Under the pieces are notes generated by a model. The model made no database searches, was not told the origin of the DNA, and saw only the letters and a list, made by a program, of their open reading frames with translations. From positions 1 to 64,000 of the forward strand of contig CASGDQ010000028.1 of assembly GCA_949300325.1 (NCBI GenBank): a DNA stretch of 64,000 nucleotides. Direction: 5' to 3'. The number at the start of each line of letters is the position of its first letter. The first letter of the stretch is position 1. Shown piece by piece: positions 42,783-50,942 of this stretch. The position numbers and the translations under genes are program-made. The DNA comes from an uncultured Spirochaetales bacterium (GTDB lineage: Bacteria; Spirochaetota; Spirochaetia; Sphaerochaetales; Sphaerochaetaceae).

Positions 42783-43540
42783 AGATAACGTTTCTGGGTA
42801 CCGGCACGAGCCATGGGATTCCCGTTTTAGGATGCTCTTGTCCTGTATGCACCTCTTTAGATGTCCATGACAAGAGATACCGGTCTTCGATAATGGTGGA
42901 AGCAGACGGCTCATGCATAGTTGTTGACACGGGGTATGAATTCCGTCTTGCAGGAATCAGAGCGGGGCTTAAGAAGGTTGATGCAGTGCTTTACACCCAT
43001 TCCCATTCCGATCATTTGATGGGGCTTGATGATTTGAGGGTGTTCACCCGGGATCACAGGATACCGATTTATGCCAATGCCGATACAATAAAAGACATCA
43101 AGGAGAAGTTTCCGTATGCTTTCAGGCATTATGACGGCAACTACGGTCTTCCGCTGCTTGATGCGAATGAGCTGGAAAACTACCGCCCTGTGAAAATATG
43201 CGGGATCTGCATAACACCGATTCCCGTCATGCATGGCTGCCATCAGATACTGGGCTACAGGTTTTCCAATTTCGCGTATGTTACAGATGTGTCTTATATC
43301 AGCGAGGAATCATTTTCTGCTTTGAAAGGAGTGGAGGTGCTTGTCCTTGGAGCGCTCAGAACAAGGCCCCATGCGACACATTTCTCTTTTGACCAGGCTC
43401 TCGAGGCGTTTTTGAAAATCGGTGCGAAGAAGTGTTATTTCACGCATATAAATCATGAGACCTCGTATGAGGATATAAACAGGCTGTACGGATCCTATGG
43501 AATAGAAAGCGCATATGATAATCTGGTGTTGGAGGTTTGA
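42779..43540 (+). CDS. PhnP-like MBL-fold metallohydrolase
   Basis: This 253-residue metallo-beta-lactamase-fold protein has the metal motif THSHSDHLMGLDD and the N-terminal GTGTSHGIPVLGC followed by CPVC, as in PhnP-type phosphodiesterases. PhnP cleaves cyclic ribose phosphates, but many such proteins lie outside phosphonate operons, as here. The start is TTG 42779, overlapping the upstream stop. The polA gene begins directly after its stop. Confidence 0.88.
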   Translation: MKITFLGTGTSHGIPVLGCSCPVCTSLDVHDKRYRSSIMVEADGSCIVVDTGYEFRLAGIRAGLKKVDAVLYTHSHSDHLMGLDDLRVFTRDHRIPIYANADTIKDIKEKFPYAFRHYDGNYGLPLLDANELENYRPVKICGICITPIPVMHGCHQILGYRFSNFAYVTDVSYISEESFSALKGVEVLVLGALRTRPHATHFSFDQALEAFLKIGAKKCYFTHINHETSYEDINRLYGSYGIESAYDNLVLEV

Positions 43541-46390
43541 ATGGGTTTGGAACTTTTCAGCGACGAGGAGCTGGATCAGAAGAAGCTCGAAGAGGAAAGA
43601 TCAAAAGAGAAAGAGGATATAGAAAAGAGAATTATCAGGGAAAAGAATGAGAAGGTTGAGGATGAGACCACTTTCGTTTCCGATAAGAAGCTGTATGTGA
43701 TAGACGGATATTCTCTCATATACAGGTCGTATTTCGCATTCCTCAGCCATCCCTTAACCGATGGGCAGGGGCATAACATGAGCGCCTATTTCGGATTCTT
43801 CAATACGCTTTTAGCCCTTATAAGCCAATATGGAATGGATTATCTGGCTGTAACCATGGATGAGAAGGAACCGACATTCCGCCATAATCTCTATCCGGAA
43901 TATAAGGCCAACAGGGATAGGGCTCCTGAGGATCTCCATGCCCAGGTCCCGCTTATCAAGGGTACGCTTGAAAAAATGGGCGTCAAGGTCTTATCCAAAC
44001 CGGGATATGAGGCTGATGATGTCATTGCCAGCCTGACGCGCATCGCTTCAAAAAATGGCGTAGATACTGTGATGTTCACTGGAGACAAGGACCTATTGCA
44101 GCTTGTAGGAGAGCATGTCTCAGCCCTCCGTCCGCCAAAAAAAGGGGAGCGCAGCTACAGCCTTTTCAAAAGGGATGAGGTATATGGGGAATTCGGTGTT
44201 TACCCCGAACAGATCATAGATTATCTCTCGCTTATCGGCGACAGCGCAGACAATATCCCCGGAGTCAAGGGTATCGGGGAAAAGGGTGCGGTGAAGCTCC
44301 TTGCTGAATTCGTAAGCCTCGAGGGCATATACCGCAAGCTGGACAGGATAAGCGCAAACGTCAGGAAAAAGCTTGAGGACGGAAAGGCCTCGGCTGAATT
44401 GTCGAAGGTGCTCATAACCCTTTCTTACGACGCGCTTGATGAGGATTTTGATCTTGAGGAGCTGTCGCTTGCAAAGATCAGGAAGGAAAACGCCAAGGAG
44501 GATTTCATCAAATACGGCCAGAGCCAGCTTGTCAAGAAGATAGGCGTTCGGACCGCTGAAAAGGAAATCGCGGCGGAGGTAAAGCCCACAGCTACTGAGG
44601 ATAAGAGATTCCTTGGTAAAGGCTCCTACAGCCTTTTGACCGATATTAAAGAGATAGAAAGGCTTTTTAAGGAATGTATTGCATCCCATGGCGCCATCAT
44701 GGCCTTCGATACCGAGACAACAGGGCTTGAGATCGATTCTGATCTTGTCGGATTTTCCTTTTCATATGAATTGAAGAAAGCCTATTACTGTCCTCTTTTA
44801 AGCCAGGGCAAGGAATACCTTTCTCTTGAAGATGTCGTTGCGCTTTTTAAGAAATACTTTTCTTCTGGAAAAATACGCTTGGTCGGACAGAATCTTAAAT
44901 ACGATCTCGAAATTCTTCAGAGCCTCGGAGTCGAGATATCTTCCGTGCATTTCGATACTATGGTCGCAGCGTGGCTTCTTGAGTCGGATAGGGCGCAGTT
45001 CAACCTTGACGACTTGGCTTCAAGATATCTGGATTATGCCACGATCCGCTATGAGGATGTGGTTGCTCAGGGCTGTGATTTTTCTGATGTACCCCTCGAT
45101 AAGGCTTTGGACTATGGAGCTGAGGACAGCGATCTGGCATACCGCTTGTATATGCTTCTGGAAGGCAGGCTTGCCCATGAAGGGCTATTGGATGTGATGG
45201 AGAAGATCGAGCTTCCTCTGATCAAGGTCTTGGTGAAAATGGAGATGAACGGCATCTTGCTTTCTGATGAGAGGATGGAGGCCTTGAAGAAGGATACGGA
45301 CGAGAAGGTTGAGAGGCTTGAGAAGGAAATATATGCCGATGCCGGACATGTCTTTAATATAAATTCCACGCAGCAGCTTGCAAAAGTGCTTTTCGAGGAA
45401 AAGGGGCTCAAGACCGGCAAGAAGACCAAGAGCGGGTATTCTACGGATGTTGATACATTGGAATCCTTGAGGTCCACAGGCGAGAAGATCATAACCGATA
45501 TCCTCGATTTCCGCCTGCTGTCAAAGCTTAAAAGCACATACATCGATGTATTGCCCACATTGAAGGGCAGGGATGGAAGGATCCATACGAGCTTTTTGCA
45601 GACCGGCACTGCCACAGGAAGGCTTTCCAGCCGGAACCCGAATCTGCAGAACATCCCGGTGCGCACCCCCGAGGGGCGCATGATCAGGAGCGCTTTTTTG
45701 GCAAAGCCCGGATATACGTATATTTCAGCCGATTATTCGCAGATCGAGCTGGTCGTGCTTGCCCATATGTCATCCGATCCTGAGCTCTGCAAGGCTTTCA
45801 GAAGCGGCGAGGATGTCCATAGATATACTGCAGGGCTGGTATTCAATAAGGATGTTTCCGCAGTCAGCGCCGATGAAAGAAGGATTGCTAAGACAATCAA
45901 TTTCGGCATCATGTACGGCATGTCGGCTTTCCGGCTGTCCAACGAGCTTGGAATTTCCAGATCCGATGCCTCCTCGTTCATCGACCGGTATTTCGAGCGT
46001 TATGGCGCGATACGGAAATTTGTTGAAAAGTGTGTGAAAAAGGCGGAGGAGGATGGTGCGGTTACTACGCTCTTCGGGCATAGGCGACGCATTCCTGGAA
46101 TCCGCAGTGTAAATAAGACGGAGAAGAAGGCGGCTGAAAGGGTTGCAGTAAATACTGTGATCCAGGGAACTGCAAGCGAAGTGATGAAGCGTGCGATGCT
46201 TTCCCTCGATGACGACCTTCTGGATTGCCTTGTGCTGCAGGTGCATGACGAGCTGATTTTCGAGGTTCCTTCAGCTGCAGCTGATGAGATGGCCTGCAGG
46301 ATCAAAAAGATAATGGAAAGCTCGACAAGCTTCTCTGTCCCGATAAAAGCAAGCGTTGAGATTGCTGAATGCTGGGGGGATATGCACTGA
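43541..46390 (+). CDS. polA: DNA polymerase I with N-terminal extension
   Basis: This 949-residue enzyme has a 5'-3' FEN-like nuclease domain (VIDGYSLIYRSYFAF; GDSADNIPGVKGIG). Its 3'-5' proofreading domain is apparently intact (FDTETTG, NLKYD, YGAEDSDLAYRLY). The polymerase motifs are A DYSQIELVVLAH, B RRIAKTINFGIMYG and C LQVHDELIFEV. It is unusual in having about 48 highly charged residues before the normal first strand. The first ATG follows the upstream stop directly, and later Met residues are not well placed. The gene overlaps coaE by one base. Confidence 0.96.
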   Translation: MGLELFSDEELDQKKLEEERSKEKEDIEKRIIREKNEKVEDETTFVSDKKLYVIDGYSLIYRSYFAFLSHPLTDGQGHNMSAYFGFFNTLLALISQYGMDYLAVTMDEKEPTFRHNLYPEYKANRDRAPEDLHAQVPLIKGTLEKMGVKVLSKPGYEADDVIASLTRIASKNGVDTVMFTGDKDLLQLVGEHVSALRPPKKGERSYSLFKRDEVYGEFGVYPEQIIDYLSLIGDSADNIPGVKGIGEKGAVKLLAEFVSLEGIYRKLDRISANVRKKLEDGKASAELSKVLITLSYDALDEDFDLEELSLAKIRKENAKEDFIKYGQSQLVKKIGVRTAEKEIAAEVKPTATEDKRFLGKGSYSLLTDIKEIERLFKECIASHGAIMAFDTETTGLEIDSDLVGFSFSYELKKAYYCPLLSQGKEYLSLEDVVALFKKYFSSGKIRLVGQNLKYDLEILQSLGVEISSVHFDTMVAAWLLESDRAQFNLDDLASRYLDYATIRYEDVVAQGCDFSDVPLDKALDYGAEDSDLAYRLYMLLEGRLAHEGLLDVMEKIELPLIKVLVKMEMNGILLSDERMEALKKDTDEKVERLEKEIYADAGHVFNINSTQQLAKVLFEEKGLKTGKKTKSGYSTDVDTLESLRSTGEKIITDILDFRLLSKLKSTYIDVLPTLKGRDGRIHTSFLQTGTATGRLSSRNPNLQNIPVRTPEGRMIRSAFLAKPGYTYISADYSQIELVVLAHMSSDPELCKAFRSGEDVHRYTAGLVFNKDVSAVSADERRIAKTINFGIMYGMSAFRLSNELGISRSDASSFIDRYFERYGAIRKFVEKCVKKAEEDGAVTTLFGHRRRIPGIRSVNKTEKKAAERVAVNTVIQGTASEVMKRAMLSLDDDLLDCLVLQVHDELIFEVPSAAADEMACRIKKIMESSTSFSVPIKASVEIAECWGDMH

Positions 46391-46977
46391 TGGTTATCGG
46401 GCTTACAGGAAGATCCTGCGCGGGAAAGGACGAGGTTGCATCGATTTTCCGGCAGAAAGGCTTTTACGTTATCGATGAGGATCACCTTGGACATGTGGCG
46501 CTTGATGCCAATTTGAGCAAAATACATAGCAGCTTCCCATCTGCGGTTGTAAACGGGAAGGTTGATAGGAAAATCCTGGGAAAGCTGGTTTTTTCCGATC
46601 CTTCAAATCTTGCCCGCCTTGAACAGATAAGCCATCCGTGGATGAAGGAGGAGACTTCAAGGCTTGTGAAGGAGGGGCTTGAAAGGGGTGAGGTGGTTGT
46701 CATAAATGCGGCCATCCTGGTGCGTTTGGATCTTGTCAGCCTTTGCGATGAGATCGTTTTTGTGGATGCCCCTTTTGAGATAAGGGCACGCCGTGCGGCC
46801 ATCAGGGATGGCATCGACGAAGCATCCTTTGCCAAGAGGGAGGCGAATCAGAAAGATATTTATCCGGATTTTGAAACCTTTGGCAAAAAGATTGTTAAAA
46901 TTATAAACGACCACGAAAAAAAACAACTTTATCGACAAGTGGAAGATTATTGTGGTAGTATCATAAACAGAGGTTGA
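46390..46977 (+). CDS. coaE: Dephospho-CoA kinase
   Basis: This 195-residue P-loop kinase has the phosphate loop GLTGRSCAGKDEV (a Cys-Ala variant of the usual GSGKS), DEDHLGH in place of the usual DAD motif region, and a lid with RRAAIRDG. It adds the 3'-phosphate of coenzyme A. The start is the ATG sharing its A with the polA stop (TGATG); the frame is open seven codons upstream. polA-coaE adjacency is common in bacteria. Confidence 0.92.
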   Translation: MVIGLTGRSCAGKDEVASIFRQKGFYVIDEDHLGHVALDANLSKIHSSFPSAVVNGKVDRKILGKLVFSDPSNLARLEQISHPWMKEETSRLVKEGLERGEVVVINAAILVRLDLVSLCDEIVFVDAPFEIRARRAAIRDGIDEASFAKREANQKDIYPDFETFGKKIVKIINDHEKKQLYRQVEDYCGSIINRG

Positions 46978-46979
46978 TT

Positions 46980-48248
46980 ATGGGTAAAGAGATAAGATAT
47001 ATCCTTTTGTCATTTTCAGTAGTTCTGGCGATCTTTCTTTTCGCCTTCATCTGGCAGGTCCGCCCGGGGTATGAGGATGAGCTCCTTGCTCAAGCAAGAG
47101 AACGTCAGAACGAGCAGCTCGTGAATGTTCCCGAACCGCTTGCAACCAGCAGCCAGAGTGCAGAAAGCGGTTTGGATGCGGATGAGGTGGCAGATGCCCT
47201 TCTTGCCGACCAGTCGTTCCTCGACAGCGTTGCAGAGCGCGTTTCCGCTTCGGTTCCGGCTTATGTGGAGCAGTATGCAGAGGCTTATATCGCCAATCTC
47301 CCCGAGGAATTCATCAACAGCATTTCCGAGAGAGTGGTCGATTCCATCCTTGCGGATCAGGAAGCTATCCTCAGAGCCATCGATTCCAGGACAGAAGATG
47401 TTGTGAACGGAATTTTGGCGGATAAAGAAGCTGAGTATGCTTCTTATATCACTGATGCTGTGTATTCGCAGGTGGATTCGATGAGAGCAGGCTTGGAGAC
47501 GGATATCCTCTCTGCTGTAGAAAAGCAGATTGAAAAAAGCATTAATCAGGCTTTGATCGATGCTGAGGCTGTTGTCGATCAGAAGATTGCTGATGCAGTA
47601 TCCGATGCCGAGGCTGCAGTCGATCAGAAGATTGCTGATGCGGTATCTGATGCCGAAGTGGAAGTAAAAGCCATGATCTCTTCAGCAATCGATGATGCTG
47701 TTGCTTTATATGAGCCGCAGGTCCAGGCGATGATCGATGCTTCCATCGCTTCAGTAAAGCAGGAGTTTGAAGCCTATTTCGAACAGAACAAGGATGCGCT
47801 TCTTTCGCTTGTTGCAAGCAATGTTGCTGAAAACCTCGTGCAGGCAAGCGGACGCAAGACGGGTGATACCGATTACGACCGCATAGTATATCAGGTTTCC
47901 TCCGATGTTGTTGGCGCGCTCGGAGCTAAGGGTGGAAAGACCTTTGATGGTCTTGATTCCTATAAGGAAAACACATATGCGGCTATTGAGAACATTGTTC
48001 TTGAAGTCATGTCAAGGCTGGAAGAGAAGTATGCCGTATCTCCTGTGACTGTTGTTGAGGAGGCTCCGGTTGCTTATTCCGAGCAGGCTAGTGAAGTGCA
48101 GCCGCAAGAAAAGCAGGCCTTGATCAGCAAGCCTTCATTCTCATTCTCAACTCCTTCTGCTTCAACATCCTCTGATGATTATGCCGCAGATAGAGAGGAG
48201 ATCAGAAGAGCGGAAATCAGGCGTGTTTTGGACGGATTGATGAACTGA
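46980..48248 (+). CDS. Membrane-anchored coiled-coil repeat protein
   Basis: This protein of about 422 residues has an N-terminal signal anchor (YILLSFSVVLAIFLFAFIW) and a long, Ala/Asp/Glu-rich helical region. Within it two exact-length 15-residue repeats (AVVDQKIADAVSD and AAVDQKIADAVSD) occur near residue 200. The Ser/Pro-rich C-terminal part ends with a charged helix (REEIRRAEIRRVLDGL). It is likely an extracytoplasmic filament or spacer attached to the inner membrane. ATG 46980 follows GAGG. The function is unknown. Confidence 0.7.
   Translation: MGKEIRYILLSFSVVLAIFLFAFIWQVRPGYEDELLAQARERQNEQLVNVPEPLATSSQSAESGLDADEVADALLADQSFLDSVAERVSASVPAYVEQYAEAYIANLPEEFINSISERVVDSILADQEAILRAIDSRTEDVVNGILADKEAEYASYITDAVYSQVDSMRAGLETDILSAVEKQIEKSINQALIDAEAVVDQKIADAVSDAEAAVDQKIADAVSDAEVEVKAMISSAIDDAVALYEPQVQAMIDASIASVKQEFEAYFEQNKDALLSLVASNVAENLVQASGRKTGDTDYDRIVYQVSSDVVGALGAKGGKTFDGLDSYKENTYAAIENIVLEVMSRLEEKYAVSPVTVVEEAPVAYSEQASEVQPQEKQALISKPSFSFSTPSASTSSDDYAADREEIRRAEIRRVLDGLMN
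47559..47648 (+). repeat. Two 45-bp tandem repeats in the coiled-coil gene
   Basis: Units at 47559-47603 and 47604-47648 are nearly identical and keep frame; a third, diverged copy begins at 47649. Copy number may vary between strains. Confidence 0.8.
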
Positions 48249-48269
48249 GTCAAAGCCGGTCGTTTTCAG

Positions 48270-48308
48270 CCCTTTCTTCTTAGGAGGAAAGGGTTTTTTA
48301 TTTTTTTT
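48270..48308. terminator. Terminator between the coiled-coil gene and epmB
   Basis: A 10-bp stem (CCCTTTCTTC / GAGGAAAGGG) with a TTAG-type loop and a long T-run. It serves the plus-strand gene; its T-run reaches the stop of the minus-strand gene. Confidence 0.85.
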
Positions 48309-49335
48309 CCGGATATTCCCTGCTTCCTCCATAAGGAGAGGTGAATACCCATTTCCCGTTTTCGTGCCCATTGGTGTAATCATGTGTGAGAATGACCTTT
48401 CCTCCGCCCTCTGGAAGATCGATCGTGTATTGGGGCATGGCAAGCCCGGAGAGCCTTTTTCTTAGTTCTTTTTCTATTTCCAGGCCGCGCTCTATTTTTA
48501 CCCTGAGATGTTCCGTGCCGTTTACAAGGTCTCCCTGAAAGAGGTAGTAGGGCTTTATTCTTGTTGCAAGCAGCTTGTTTGATAGCTCTTCAAGCACATC
48601 GACGCTGTCGTTTACCCCTTTTAGTAGCACCGCCTGGTTCATAGGGATGATTCCCAGCTTCAGGAATGATGAGATGATCCTTTCTGTTTCACTTGTGATT
48701 TCCCTCGGATGGTTGAACTGCGTCATCAGATAATAAGGAGCTCCCCAGTTATGGAGCTTTAGAGTCTCAAACAGCTTTTCAGTGAATCTCTCAGGATATG
48801 TGGCTATGGCTCTTGTGCACAGCCTGTATATTATGTCCGCCCGTGCTTCCTTTAATGTCTTGAGCATCATTGAAATGTGTTCGTCGGACAGGGTGAACAT
48901 ATCCCCGCCTGTGAGAAGGACCTCCTTTATCTCCTTATGCTCCGCCAGATATGAGGCGGCTTCTTCGAGTTCTTTTTCGTTTATGGGTCCGGATGAATTT
49001 GATGTGAATCTTCTTCTGAAGCAATGCCTGCAGTAAGAGAAGCACCTGTCTGTTGTAAGAAGCGCCGCCCTGTTCGCATAACGGTGTATGAGGCGCTTTG
49101 TCTCGGAATGCTTTTCCTCTTCCAACGGATCCAGGCCTCCTAAATCGTCCATGTTCTCGAAACAGGTGGGGATGAACTGCTTTCTTATCGGATCTTCCGG
49201 ATCGTCCTTGTTTATCAGGGACATTACGTGCTCTGACACCAATAGCGGGAGAGTGGAAGGAAAAGAGAACCAATTCCTCTCTTCCTGAGTGAGAGTGAGG
49301 TGCTTTTCAAGCTGATTTAACGAACTTATGCCCAT
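48298..49335 (-). CDS. Radical-SAM lysine aminomutase, EpmB/KamA-like
   Basis: This protein of about 345 residues has the radical-SAM cluster motif CFSYCRHC (CxxxCxxC), LLTGGDMF and the PLP-site region near the C-terminus. Length and the PLEEEKHSE segment fit EpmB, which converts alpha-lysine to beta-lysine for EF-P. KamA-type lysine 2,3-aminomutases are longer. EpmA and EF-P genes lie 9 kb away, supporting EpmB. The open frame to 49644 is rejected because conservation starts at MGISSLNQLE. TATTTT lies 6 bases before this ATG and no ribosome site is seen. Confidence 0.82.
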   Translation of the reverse strand: MGISSLNQLEKHLTLTQEERNWFSFPSTLPLLVSEHVMSLINKDDPEDPIRKQFIPTCFENMDDLGGLDPLEEEKHSETKRLIHRYANRAALLTTDRCFSYCRHCFRRRFTSNSSGPINEKELEEAASYLAEHKEIKEVLLTGGDMFTLSDEHISMMLKTLKEARADIIYRLCTRAIATYPERFTEKLFETLKLHNWGAPYYLMTQFNHPREITSETERIISSFLKLGIIPMNQAVLLKGVNDSVDVLEELSNKLLATRIKPYYLFQGDLVNGTEHLRVKIERGLEIEKELRKRLSGLAMPQYTIDLPEGGGKVILTHDYTNGHENGKWVFTSPYGGSREYPEKK

Positions 49336-49410
49336 ATCGGTAAAATATCTATCATCAAAGCCTACGATTATCAAGAAGGGTATGGTAGAATCGATTCTGT
49401 TGGAGGTGCT

Positions 49411-50724
49411 ATGCCTGAGAAAAAAGAAAAGAAGAGCCTTAAGGGATATTGGCTGACGACATTTTTGATCGGATTGGGTTTTTTCACAATGGGACTTATG
49501 GATCCGCTTTATGACAATTACGTCCCGATATTCCTCGGATATTATATAGAGCAGAACAGCCTGATAGGCGCGATAATGACATTGGACAATATCCTTGCGA
49601 TATTTCTTATTCCGATTTTTTCCGCTTTCAGCGACCGCACACACACAAGGATCGGACGCAGGATGCCTTATATTGTGACGCTGCTTCCCATTACGGCGGT
49701 TTTCTTCGGCCTCGTCCCTATAACCGCTTATCAGGGGCTTGCAATACTTGTTGTGACGATCTTTCTGCTTAATATCGCCAAGCAGGCGGTACGCGGTCCT
49801 GTCGTAGCTCTCATGCCCGATATGGTTCCAGGCGATCTCAGAAGCGAGGCGAACGGTGTGATAAACACCATGGGAGGGATTGCGACGATTCTCGGCACCA
49901 TACTTTTAGCAAGGCTTATGGATGTGGTTGTCACCGTCCCCGGCCTTGGCGCAAAGGATAAGATTTTGGCATTCCCTGTGGCATCCTTGTTTGTAATCCT
50001 TGCTGTGATCCTCCTGTTCATATTCGTCAAGGAAAAGAACAGCAAGGTTTCAGAATCCGATAAGGAAAAGGCCAAGGAAGACAAGGAGCCCATTTTCAAG
50101 AGTCTGAAGGCTGTTGTCGCAGAAGAGGAAAAGAGTGCGCTTTATATCCTTTTATCGCTTTTGTGCTGGTTTATTGCCTACCAGGGAATCCTCCCGTTTG
50201 TTGGAAAGTATACCACAGAGGTTCTTGGAACAAGTGCTGGCACTGCGGCCCTCTCTTCCGGCATGGTCGGTGTGGCATATGCGATCTTTGCAGTTCCTTC
50301 AGGACGGTTTGCTCATAAGCATGGAAGGAAGAAAACGATACGCATGGCGCTTTTCGCTCTTGTGATCATACTTGCGCTTGTGTTCGTGCATTCTGCATTC
50401 TTGACAGGTTTGAACCCGACATTCCGCCTTTATTCGTTCTGGGCGCTTTTATTCCTGTTCGGCATTTTCTGGGTTACCGTGGTCACAAATTCCTTTCCGA
50501 TGCTCTGGCAGATGGCCGATTACACGACAATGGGCATATACACGGGGCTGTATTATTTCTTCAGCCAGCTTGCTTCGATCATCTCTCCGCCCTTGGCAGG
50601 TGGAGCGACGGATCTTTTTGGGTATCCGGCTTTATTCCTGTATGGCATGGTATTCATGCTCATAGCGTTCATTTTGATGAAGAAAGTTAACAGGGGCGAA
50701 CCCGAAGATCTTGAAAACGAGTGA
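49411..50724 (+). CDS. MFS transporter of the GPH/SLC45-like sugar carrier group
   Basis: This 437-residue protein has twelve predicted helices. The cytosolic loop SDRTHTRIGRRMPYI is the hallmark of glycoside-pentoside-hexuronide/SLC45-type carriers, which include sucrose and other glucoside importers. An acidic, Lys-rich loop separates the halves. GGAGG precedes the ATG. It stands alone, divergent from epmB, and ends at a terminator. The substrate is not assigned. Confidence 0.85.
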   Translation: MPEKKEKKSLKGYWLTTFLIGLGFFTMGLMDPLYDNYVPIFLGYYIEQNSLIGAIMTLDNILAIFLIPIFSAFSDRTHTRIGRRMPYIVTLLPITAVFFGLVPITAYQGLAILVVTIFLLNIAKQAVRGPVVALMPDMVPGDLRSEANGVINTMGGIATILGTILLARLMDVVVTVPGLGAKDKILAFPVASLFVILAVILLFIFVKEKNSKVSESDKEKAKEDKEPIFKSLKAVVAEEEKSALYILLSLLCWFIAYQGILPFVGKYTTEVLGTSAGTAALSSGMVGVAYAIFAVPSGRFAHKHGRKKTIRMALFALVIILALVFVHSAFLTGLNPTFRLYSFWALLFLFGIFWVTVVTNSFPMLWQMADYTTMGIYTGLYYFFSQLASIISPPLAGGATDLFGYPALFLYGMVFMLIAFILMKKVNRGEPEDLENE

Positions 50725-50731
50725 TTGTGAG

Positions 50732-50766
50732 GGGGGAGGCAGAAAAGCCTTCCCCATATTTTTTTT
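50732..50766 (+). terminator. Terminator of the MFS gene
   Basis: A 9-bp stem (GGGGGAGGC / GCCTTCCCC, one G-T) with a 6-base loop is followed by eight T residues. Confidence 0.85.
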
Positions 50767-50775
50767 GACATATAC

Positions 50776-50805
50776 TTGAATCTCTGTTCTGAAAACATAT
50801 ATAGT
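50776..50805 (+). promoter_or_regulatory. Promoter of the surface lipoprotein operon
   Basis: TTGAAT (50776-50781), an 18-base spacer and TATAGT (50800-50805) predict a leader of about 130 bases before the ATG at 50943. Confidence 0.5.
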
Positions 50806-50942
50806 ACTAGCAGTAAATAGGCATGAATAAGCTATTGTGTTCGATATTTTTGAATAGTAGTGTAATTTCTTCATAGTCTATCGGTTTGAAATATGAAAAA
50901 GTTGTTTGGTATGGTTTTCCCACACCTAAATAGGATATCGAG

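Noticed and set aside
49336-49644. Extension of about 100 residues on the EpmB-like enzyme
   Set aside because: It overlaps the divergent MFS gene's start and promoter and has no family similarity.
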